Source: Solirubrobacteraceae bacterium
GTDB taxonomy: Bacteria > Actinomycetota > Thermoleophilia > Solirubrobacterales > Solirubrobacteraceae
Direction of reading: 5' to 3'
Assembly (NCBI GenBank): GCA_025934395.1
Contig: JAICYC010000009.1
Location: 1 to 64,000 of the forward strand
DNA length: 64,000 bases
Position 1 is the stretch's first letter, and each line of letters opens with the position of its first letter. Shown piece after piece: positions 28,255-35,998 of the stretch. The notes under the pieces are model-generated. The model worked only from the letters and a program-made list of their open reading frames with translations, was not told the origin of the DNA and did not search any database. Both the position numbers and the translations under genes were made by a program.

Positions 28255-29169
28255 CTAGGACTGCGTGTAGATCACCATCGCGCCGCCGAACACCAGGCAG
28301 TAGATCGCGAACGGGATCAGGGTACGGGTCTTGAAGTAGCGCATCAGGAAGCGCACCGTGAACACGGCGGTGATGGCCGCGGTGATGCATGCGACGAGCG
28401 CCTGGCCGCGGATGCCGTCACCGAGGTGGCCGAACAGGTCGGGGCTCTTGAAGAGCCCCGCCGCGAGGATGATCGGCGTCGCCAGCAGGAACGCGAAGCG
28501 CGCCGCGTCGCGGTGGTCGAGGCCACGCGCGAGACCGGCGCCCATCGTCACGCCGTCGCGGCTGATCCCGGCGACGAGCGCGGTGGACTGGGCGAAGCCC
28601 ACCACCACCGCCTCGCGGTAGTCGAGCGTGGCGAGCTCGCGGGCGCCGTCGGGCTTCGCGCCCTCGCGGATCGCGAGTTCGCGCACCTCCGCACGCTTGC
28701 GGTAGCGCTCGGCGGCGAACAGCACCAGCCCGTTGACCATCAGGAAGATCGCCGCCACTTCGGGCTTCGCAGTGAGCGTGCGCAGCGGGTGCTCCAGCGC
28801 GAGCCCGATCAGGCCCGCCGGGATGCTCGCGATCACGATCAGCCACGCCAGGCGCTCGTCGCTGTCCTCGGCTCGACGCTTCGCGAGGGTGCGGAAGAAC
28901 GCTTTCACGATCACCACGTAGTCGTTCCAGAAGTAGATCAGCAGCCCGATCGCGCTGCCCAGGTGCAGCGTCACCACGAACGCCAGCCAGAACGACTCCG
29001 ACTGGGACTGGACGTCGACCAGGTTGTTCCATCCGAACAGCGTGGGGAACAGCACCGTGTGCCCGAGGCTCGAGATCGGAAACAGCTCGGTGACCCCCTG
29101 CAGGACGCCCAGCACGACGGCTTCGAAGTAGTTGAGCGCGGCCGCGAGCGGCAAGACGATCGTGTACAT
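28255..29169 (-). CDS. uppP: Undecaprenyl-diphosphatase
   Basis: FEAVVLGVLQGVTELFPISSLGHTVL...GISRDGVTMGAGLARGLDHRDAARFAFLLATPIILAAGL. Confidence 0.93.
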   Translation of the reverse strand: MYTIVLPLAAALNYFEAVVLGVLQGVTELFPISSLGHTVLFPTLFGWNNLVDVQSQSESFWLAFVVTLHLGSAIGLLIYFWNDYVVIVKAFFRTLAKRRAEDSDERLAWLIVIASIPAGLIGLALEHPLRTLTAKPEVAAIFLMVNGLVLFAAERYRKRAEVRELAIREGAKPDGARELATLDYREAVVVGFAQSTALVAGISRDGVTMGAGLARGLDHRDAARFAFLLATPIILAAGLFKSPDLFGHLGDGIRGQALVACITAAITAVFTVRFLMRYFKTRTLIPFAIYCLVFGGAMVIYTQS

Positions 29170-29431
29170 GGCCGCGAGAGCCTAGAGGACGGGGGTTGGG
29201 CGCAACGTTACGGGCGTTGCACGTGAACGAACCCTCATCCAGGCCGCACGGCCGGCCCACCCGCGCCCCGGAGGCGTGACGATCTCGCGAAAGAGGCCTT
29301 CGGGGAACAGCGATGCCCCACCGCAACCAACCGCGCGGCGGCGGGTTGGAACAATTGGGCGCGGGACGCGTGGCGCCCGCGCGCCTGTGCCTGTGGCACG
29401 AACACGCAAGCGAACACGGAGGAACCGTCAG

Positions 29432-30451
29432 ATGACGAGCAGGATGCGACGCTTCACCACGACGGCTGCACTGGCCGCGTGTGCCGTGCTCGCGCTGCCC
29501 GCGCTCGCCGGCGCCCGCGAAATCCGCCCGCGCGCGACGACCGGCGCGGCGACGCACATCCTCGGCTCCTCGGCGCTGCTGACCGCCTCGATCGACCCGG
29601 AGGGCGTGGAAACCTCCTACTACTTCCAATACGGCACGACCGCTGCCTACGGCGTGCAGACGCCCACGCTGAGCGCCGGCGCGGGCACCGCCAAGCTCAA
29701 AGTCGGCCAGGCGATCGGGGGTCTGCAGCCCGGCGCCACCTACCACTTCCGCGTCGTCGCGGTGAACGTCAACGGCGCCGCGGTGGCGGGCAAAGACCAC
29801 CTGTTCAAAGCGAAGGGCGCTGCGCTTTCGTTCGTGATCAAACACCTGCAGCAGGACGTGTACGGCACGCCGTTCGTGCTGTCCGGTGCGCTGACGGGGT
29901 TCGGCAACGGCGGCCACCGGGTGGCGCTGCAGGCGAGCCCCTTCCCGTTCCTGGAACCGTTCACCGAGATCGGCATCCCGGGGATCACCAACGCGGCCGG
30001 CGCGTTCTCCTTCCGGGTGGCGAACCTGGTCTCGGACACGCAGTTCCGGGTGAGCACGCTCGATCCCCTTCCCGTGTACAGCCCCGTGGTGACCGTGTCG
30101 GTCATCCCCCGCGTGAGCCTGCACGTGCACACCAGCTCGCAGCGCGGCGTGGTGCGGCTCTACGGCACGATCACGCCCGCGGTCAACGGCGCCAAGGTGA
30201 GCTTCCAGGTGCTCAAAGCGGTCCGCCCCGGCAAGAACGAAATCACCGAACGCTGGACCGGGCAGTTCTCGACCGTCGCGAAGCGCAACACGGGCAACAC
30301 CTCGCGCTTCAGCGTCGTCGCGACCGTCCGCCACGGCGGGCGCTACCGCGCCTACGTCAAGCCGCCCGCCGGCAACAGGCTCTCGGCCGGGCCCGGCACG
30401 ACCACGGTCGTGCTCCACTCGGTCCGGCGCGGAACCACCCACGGGAAATAG
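29432..30451 (+). CDS. Secreted protein with fibronectin-III-like domain
   Basis: Signal peptide; GVETSYYFQYGTTAAYGVQTP...GLQPGATYHFRVVAVNVNGAAVAGKDHLFK; RBS GGAGG before ATG 29432. Confidence 0.7.
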   Translation: MTSRMRRFTTTAALAACAVLALPALAGAREIRPRATTGAATHILGSSALLTASIDPEGVETSYYFQYGTTAAYGVQTPTLSAGAGTAKLKVGQAIGGLQPGATYHFRVVAVNVNGAAVAGKDHLFKAKGAALSFVIKHLQQDVYGTPFVLSGALTGFGNGGHRVALQASPFPFLEPFTEIGIPGITNAAGAFSFRVANLVSDTQFRVSTLDPLPVYSPVVTVSVIPRVSLHVHTSSQRGVVRLYGTITPAVNGAKVSFQVLKAVRPGKNEITERWTGQFSTVAKRNTGNTSRFSVVATVRHGGRYRAYVKPPAGNRLSAGPGTTTVVLHSVRRGTTHGK

Positions 30452-30505
30452 CCGCGCCCGCGCGGAACCGCCCGCGCCGCGGTGCGCTGGGGCGCCCGCG
30501 CGCGG

Positions 30506-32509
30506 CTAGAGCAGGCCTCGCGCGCGCAGCAGCTCCAGCACGCGCTCGACCTCGTCGTCGACCGTTTCGCGGTGGCTGCCGAGCACGAGGTCCGGCTCGG
30601 CGGGGCGCTCGTACGGCGCGCCCACGCCCGTCATCCCCTCGAGCTCGCCGGCGCGCGCCCGCGCGTACAGGCCCTTGGGGTCGCGCTCCTCGCACAGCTC
30701 CAGCGGTGCGTCGACGAAGATCTCCAGGAACTGCAGGCCGTCGAGGTCGTGCAGCCCCGAGGCGGCTTCGCGATCGGCGGCGTAGGGGCTCACCAGGCTC
30801 ACCAGCGCGATCGTGCCGGACTCGGCGAGCAGGCGTGCGACGTGCGCGGTGCGCCGCACGTTCTCCGTGCGCGCGCGCTCGTCGAAGCCGAGGTCGCCGT
30901 TGAGCCCGTGGCGCAGGTTGTCGCCGTCGAGCAGGAACGCGGGGTGCCCCGCTTCGATCAGGCGCTCCTCGACAGCGGCGGCGACGGTCGACTTGCCCGC
31001 ACCGGGCAGGCCCGTGAACCACAGGGTCGCGCCGCTGTGCCCGAGTGAGCTCCAGCGGCGCTCCCGCGTCATGCGCGTGCCCTGCCAGCGCACGTTGGGG
31101 CTGCGCTCGGTCCTCGCCTCCGCCTCTTCCTCGACCTCGGTGTCGAGGATCACGCCCGCCCCGACCGTTTCGTTGGTTGCCTCGTCGATCACGATCAGGC
31201 TGCCCGTGACGCGGTTGCGGCGGTAGGAGTCGAACACGATCGGCGCGCTCAGCTGCAGGTGCACGCGCGCGAGGTCGTTCATCTCGAGGGTGGTGGCGCC
31301 GTCGTCGCGGCGCAGGCTTTCCACGTCGATCCGGTAGCGCACGTCGACGCCCCCCACGAGCGCCGTGCGCGTGGTGTGCTTGACCAGGTAGCGCCGTCCG
31401 CTGCTCAGCGGCCGCTCGGACATCCAGCAGAGCATGCACTCGAAGCTGTTGCTGACCGTGGGCTGGTTCTGCGGACGCACGATCGTCGAGCCGCGGCTGA
31501 TGTCGATGTCGTCCTCCAGGCGCAGCGCCACCGACATCGGCGGGAACGCCTCGTCGATCGTCCCCGAGAAGGTGTCGATCCCGGCCACGCGCGTGTGGTG
31601 GCCGCCCGGGAGCACGACCACTTCGTCACCCGCACGCAGCACGCCGCCCGCCATCTGGCCGCCGTAGGCGCGGTAGTCGGCGAGCGTGCTCGCCGGCGGC
31701 CGGATCACGTACTGGACCGGGAAGCGCACGTCGATCAGGTTCCGGTCGGAGGCGATGTGGACGTGCTCGAGGTGGTACAGCAGCGGCGGCCCCTGGTACC
31801 AGGACATGTTCTCCGAGCGCTCCACCACGTTGTCGCCGAGCAGCGCCGAGATCGGGATGAACGTGACGTCGGGCATCTCCAGGCGCGCGGCGAACGCGTC
31901 GAACTCCTCGACGATGCCTTCGAAGATCCCCTCGTCGAAGTCGACGAGGTCCATCTTGTTGACGCACACGACCACGTGCGGGATCCCGAGCATCGAGCTG
32001 ATGAACGCGTGCCGCTTGGACTGCGCCACGACCCCCTTGCGCGCGTCGACGAGCACGATCGCCAGGTCGGCGGTAGAGGCGCCGGTGACCATGTTGCGCG
32101 TGTACTGCTCGTGCCCGGGGGTGTCGGCGATGATGAAGCGCCGCTGCGCGGTCGCGAAGTAGCGGTAGGCGACGTCGATCGTGATCCCCTGCTCGCGCTC
32201 CGCCCGCAGCCCGTCGGTCAGGAGCGAGAGGTCCAGGAAGTCGTGGCCCATCCGCTCGCTGGTCTGCTCGACGTGGGCGAGCTGGTCGGTGAGCACCTGC
32301 TTGGAGTCGTAGAGCAGGCGCCCGATCAGCGTGCTCTTGCCATCGTCGACCGAGCCCGCGGTGGCGAACCGCAGGAGGTCGGCGGGCCGCTCGGTGAGGC
32401 GGCGGAAGATCTGCTCGGCGCTCTCGCCGTCGTGCGGAGGCTGGTGGGGGGCGACGTGGCTGTTCCCGTTCTCCAGGGCGCTCGTGAGGCGCTGCTCGCG
32501 GGCGTCCAT
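30506..32509 (-). CDS. cysNC: Bifunctional sulfate adenylyltransferase subunit 1 / adenylylsulfate kinase
   Basis: LRFATAGSVDDGKSTLIGRLLYDSKQVL...ADTPGHEQYTRNMVTGAS (CysN GTPase) fused to LWFTGLPGAGKSTVAAAVEERL..FLLDGDNLRHGLNGDLGF (CysC). Confidence 0.95.
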   Translation of the reverse strand: MDAREQRLTSALENGNSHVAPHQPPHDGESAEQIFRRLTERPADLLRFATAGSVDDGKSTLIGRLLYDSKQVLTDQLAHVEQTSERMGHDFLDLSLLTDGLRAEREQGITIDVAYRYFATAQRRFIIADTPGHEQYTRNMVTGASTADLAIVLVDARKGVVAQSKRHAFISSMLGIPHVVVCVNKMDLVDFDEGIFEGIVEEFDAFAARLEMPDVTFIPISALLGDNVVERSENMSWYQGPPLLYHLEHVHIASDRNLIDVRFPVQYVIRPPASTLADYRAYGGQMAGGVLRAGDEVVVLPGGHHTRVAGIDTFSGTIDEAFPPMSVALRLEDDIDISRGSTIVRPQNQPTVSNSFECMLCWMSERPLSSGRRYLVKHTTRTALVGGVDVRYRIDVESLRRDDGATTLEMNDLARVHLQLSAPIVFDSYRRNRVTGSLIVIDEATNETVGAGVILDTEVEEEAEARTERSPNVRWQGTRMTRERRWSSLGHSGATLWFTGLPGAGKSTVAAAVEERLIEAGHPAFLLDGDNLRHGLNGDLGFDERARTENVRRTAHVARLLAESGTIALVSLVSPYAADREAASGLHDLDGLQFLEIFVDAPLELCEERDPKGLYARARAGELEGMTGVGAPYERPAEPDLVLGSHRETVDDEVERVLELLRARGLL

Positions 32510-33424
32510 CTAGAAGTACCCCTGCCGCTTTCGATCCTCCATCGCAGCCTCGGTGACCCGATCGTCTGCGCGCGTCTGCCCCCGCTCGGTCACCTCGGTT
32601 GCGGCGATCTCCGCGACCACCTGCTCGAGCGTGGCCGCGTCGGACTCGACCGCCCCGGTACAGCTCATGTCGCCGACGGTCCGGTAGCGCACGCGCGCCT
32701 GGAAGGGCGCCTCGTCCTCCATCATCTCCATGAACGGGCTGACCGCGTACAGCATCCCGTCGCGCGCGAACACCTCGCGGTCGTGGGCGAAGTAGATCGA
32801 GGGCACCTCGAGCTGCTCCTCGGCGATGTACTGCCACACGTCGAGCTCGGTCCAGTTGGAGATCGGGAACACCCGCGCGTGCTCGCCCTTGTGCAGGCGC
32901 CCGTTGTAGAGGCTCCACAGCTCCGGGCGCTGGTTCTGGGGCTCCCACTGGCCGAACTCGTTGCGGAACGAGAGGATCCGCTCCTTCGCGCGGGCGCGCT
33001 CCTCGTCACGACGGGCGCCGCCGAAGGCGGAGTCGAAGTCGTGCTCGGCGATCGCGTCGAGCAGCGTGACCGTCTGCAGCCCGTTGCGGGACGCGCGCGG
33101 GCCCGTCTGCTCGACGACGCGGCCGGCGGCGATCGAGTCCTCCACCGACGCGACGATCAGGCGCTCGCCGATCTCTTCGATCCGCCTGTCGCGGAACTCG
33201 ATCGCCTCGGGGAAGTTGTGGCCCGTGTCCACGTGCATGATCGGGAACGGGAACGGCGCGGGCCGGAACGCCTTCTCGGCGAGGCGCAGGAGCACGATCG
33301 AGTCCTTGCCGCCGCTGAAGAGCAGCACGGGTCGCTCGAACTCGGCGGCGACCTCACGCATAACGTGGACCGCCTCCGCCTCGAGAGTCCTCAGGTGCGG
33401 TAGGTGGTAAGTCTGCTGTTGCAT
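32510..33424 (-). CDS. cysD: Sulfate adenylyltransferase subunit 2
   Basis: LRTLEAEAVHVMREVAAEFERPVLLFSGGKDSIVLLRLAEKAFRPAPFPFPIMHVDTGHNFPEAIEFRD. Confidence 0.96.
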   Translation of the reverse strand: MQQQTYHLPHLRTLEAEAVHVMREVAAEFERPVLLFSGGKDSIVLLRLAEKAFRPAPFPFPIMHVDTGHNFPEAIEFRDRRIEEIGERLIVASVEDSIAAGRVVEQTGPRASRNGLQTVTLLDAIAEHDFDSAFGGARRDEERARAKERILSFRNEFGQWEPQNQRPELWSLYNGRLHKGEHARVFPISNWTELDVWQYIAEEQLEVPSIYFAHDREVFARDGMLYAVSPFMEMMEDEAPFQARVRYRTVGDMSCTGAVESDAATLEQVVAEIAATEVTERGQTRADDRVTEAAMEDRKRQGYF

Positions 33425-33472
33425 CCGTGCCTCGCTGGGGAGGCTACCCCTCGTGGAGCCAGTGAGGTGTGA

Positions 33473-33500
33473 ACTTTAGGGTGCGCCGGGCCGCTGTCAA
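33473..33500 (-). promoter_or_regulatory. Sigma70-type promoter for cysD-cysNC
   Basis: Minus strand TTGACA (33500-33495), 16-nt spacer, TAAAGT (33478-33473), about 50 nt before the cysD ATG; overlaps the 3' end of the upstream GT gene. Confidence 0.65.
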
Positions 33501-34672
33501 GCCGCCAGCCGCCCGTAGAGATCCAGCAAAGCGGCCGCGTGGCGCTCGGCGCCGAACTCCGCGAGCGCTCGCTGCCGGCCCGCGGAGCCCATCGCAACAG
33601 CCCGCTCGGGGTGCTCGCCGATCTCGGCGATCGCAGCGGCCCACGCGGCCGCGTCGCCGGGCGCGAGCAGGCGACCCTCGACCCCGTCGCGCACGATCTC
33701 CGGCGGCCCGCCCACGTTGGTGGCGAGCACGGGCACCCCCAGCGCCATCGCCTCGATCAGCGCGCGACCGAACGGCTCCTCGACCGACGGCAGCAGCAGC
33801 ACGTCGAGCGCCCGCATGATCTCCGGGACATCGCGGCGCTCGCCCAGGAAGGACACGCGGGCCTCCAGGCCCGCGCCCGCGATCGACGCGCGCAGACCCG
33901 CCACGTAGGCTTCGTTGTCGAAGCGGGTGGAGCGGGCCACGAACTTCGCCGAGCCGACCAGCAGCAGATGCGCGTCGAGGCCCGCGGCACACACGATCTC
34001 GAGCGCTCGCACGGCGGTGTCCTGGCCCTTCCACGGCGTCAGCTGCGCGACCACCCCGAGCAGCATGCGCCGCGTGCCGGCGAGCCCCAGCGCCGCTCGC
34101 GCGCCGGCGCGGTCGATCCGGGCCGGGTCGAACCGCGCGAGGTCGACCGGGTTGTGGACGACCTCGACCCGCGCGCGCGGAGCTGCCGCGAGCACCGCCC
34201 CGGCCGTGTAGCGGGAGTTCGCCACCACCACCCTCGCCGCCGCGGCGACCGTGCGCATCGTCGCCGTCGTCAGGAGTCCCGGCGGCAGCACGTCCCGCAC
34301 GTGGGTCACGCCCGCCCACGGGGCCGACGCCGGCGTCCCGAGCCGCGCGGCCGCCGCCACGATCCCCGCCCTGATCGAGTTCGCGTGCACCACCTGCGCG
34401 CCGTGGCGGCGCGCAGCGCGGCGAACCTGGCTGCCGGCAAGGGCCATCTCGGCGAGCGCCTGGGGCGTGTGCAGCGGGTGCAGGCGCAGGCTGCCCGCGG
34501 TCCCGCGGATCTCCGTCGTCGGAACGCCCGCCTCGTGCGCCGCGTCGAGCAGCTCGCCGCGCGGGGTGGCGAGCAGCGGCTCCACCTCGTCCGGAAGCGC
34601 GCGCAGCAGGCTCAGCAGCGAGCGCTCGCCGCCGCTCACCTCGGCGGTGTGGTTGACATACAGGACCCTCAC
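33497..34672 (-). CDS. Glycosyltransferase family 4
   Basis: VRVLYVNHTAEVSGGERSLLSLLRAL...SRYTAGAVLAAAP...VAQLTPWKGQDTAVRAL...EEPFGRALIEAMALGVPVLATNVGGPPEIV; GTGA overlap with upstream GT. Confidence 0.92.
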   Translation of the reverse strand: MRVLYVNHTAEVSGGERSLLSLLRALPDEVEPLLATPRGELLDAAHEAGVPTTEIRGTAGSLRLHPLHTPQALAEMALAGSQVRRAARRHGAQVVHANSIRAGIVAAAARLGTPASAPWAGVTHVRDVLPPGLLTTATMRTVAAAARVVVANSRYTAGAVLAAAPRARVEVVHNPVDLARFDPARIDRAGARAALGLAGTRRMLLGVVAQLTPWKGQDTAVRALEIVCAAGLDAHLLLVGSAKFVARSTRFDNEAYVAGLRASIAGAGLEARVSFLGERRDVPEIMRALDVLLLPSVEEPFGRALIEAMALGVPVLATNVGGPPEIVRDGVEGRLLAPGDAAAWAAAIAEIGEHPERAVAMGSAGRQRALAEFGAERHAAALLDLYGRLAA

Positions 34673-35796
34673 GCGCCGCCTCGCCCGGGGCGCGCCGCGA
34701 TCAGGTCGAGCAGCACGTCCTCCACGCGTGCGGCGACCGCCGGCCACGCGAAGGAGCGCGCCCGGGCGGCGCCCGCCTCCCCCAGCGAGCGCGCGCGCCC
34801 GGGGTCCAGAAGCAGCGAGCAGATCGCCTCGGCGAGCGCCGCCGCGTCGGTGGGATCGACGAGCAGGCCCGTCTCGCCGGCGCTGACCGCGTCGACCGCG
34901 CCCCCGACGTCGCCCGCGACCACCGGCAGCCCGTGGGCGGCGGCCTCGAGGAACACGATCCCGAACCCCTCGCCCGCCAGCCCCGCGCCGGGCAGGCGGC
35001 TCGGCATCGCGAACACGCTCGCGCGGTCGAGCCAGGCGTCACGCTCCTCGTCGCCGACGGCGCCCAGGAAGCTCACCGCGTCGGTCAGGCCCGCCGCGCG
35101 CGCGTGCGCTTCCAGCGAAGGGCGCAACGGCCCGTCGCCGACGATCACCCAGCGGACATCCGGAACGCGCGCGCGGATCGCCGGCAGCGCTTCCAGCAGG
35201 ACGTCGTGACCCTTGTAGGCGTCTGCGAGCCGCGCGATCGTGAGGATCGTGGGGCGCTCGCCTCCCGCCCGCCGCACGGTGTCGGGCAACGTCACCCCGG
35301 GCGAGATGCGGTGCAGCCGCTCGCTCGTACCCCCCGCCTCCAGGAGCAGGCGCTCGGTGTAGCCGCTGACCGCCATCGTCGCGCCCGCGCGGCGGGATGC
35401 GAACGCTGCCAGCCGGGGTTTGCCGACGATCTCGTTGGCGTGGTAGATGACCATGTGCGGTGCGCCGAGCAGCCGCGTCGTCGCGATCGCCGCGGGGCTC
35501 GTGACGATGTGGGCGTGCAACGCCACGTCTGCTCGGAAGCGGACGGCCGCCGCGAGCGCCGCGGCGTTCAGCGCGAGGTTGCGCGCGGGGCCGAGACGCG
35601 CATGGGTGGGCACGCGCAGCACCCTCCAGCCGGCATCACGGTCGTGATCGCGGGCGCCGGGGGAGTCGAGCGCGACCACACGCACCGCGAAGCGCTCGAT
35701 CGCGCCGAGCAGGCCGCCCATCAGCGCCTGGATGCCGCCGCGCGCGGGCGGAAGGTCGGGCGTGACGAGGAGCAGGCGGGGCGGACCCGCGCTCAT
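34669..35796 (-). CDS. Glycosyltransferase family 4
   Basis: RLLLVTPDLPPARGGIQALMGGLL...ILTIARLADAYKGHDVLLEALPAI...GEGFGIVFLEAAAHGLPVVAGDVGGAVDAV. Confidence 0.92.
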   Translation of the reverse strand: MSAGPPRLLLVTPDLPPARGGIQALMGGLLGAIERFAVRVVALDSPGARDHDRDAGWRVLRVPTHARLGPARNLALNAAALAAAVRFRADVALHAHIVTSPAAIATTRLLGAPHMVIYHANEIVGKPRLAAFASRRAGATMAVSGYTERLLLEAGGTSERLHRISPGVTLPDTVRRAGGERPTILTIARLADAYKGHDVLLEALPAIRARVPDVRWVIVGDGPLRPSLEAHARAAGLTDAVSFLGAVGDEERDAWLDRASVFAMPSRLPGAGLAGEGFGIVFLEAAAHGLPVVAGDVGGAVDAVSAGETGLLVDPTDAAALAEAICSLLLDPGRARSLGEAGAARARSFAWPAVAARVEDVLLDLIAARPGRGGA

Positions 35797-35998
35797 CTCG
35801 CAATGCCCCGGCCGGCGGCTGCGGCGCCCTCGCGCATCGGCGCAACATAGATCACGCCCGCCGCCTGAGAGCGTCGGGCGTTGCTTTTCGTCCAAGCACG
35901 TGGGCGAGCATCAAGACCTGCTCGGGGGAGGTCGATCGAAACGTGCTTCACGAGATCCTGCCGCGCACGCCCTGCCACCCCCAGAACCGAGGACCGCG

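Noticed and set aside
31259-33403. 714-aa plus-strand ORF
   Set aside because: Antisense to cysNC/cysD; composition (HVDVLEVVQQR..) is typical of a GC-rich shadow frame.
33425-33472. Possible SAM/cysteine-responsive riboswitch in cysD leader
   Set aside because: Leader is only about 45 nt and shows no recognised riboswitch consensus.
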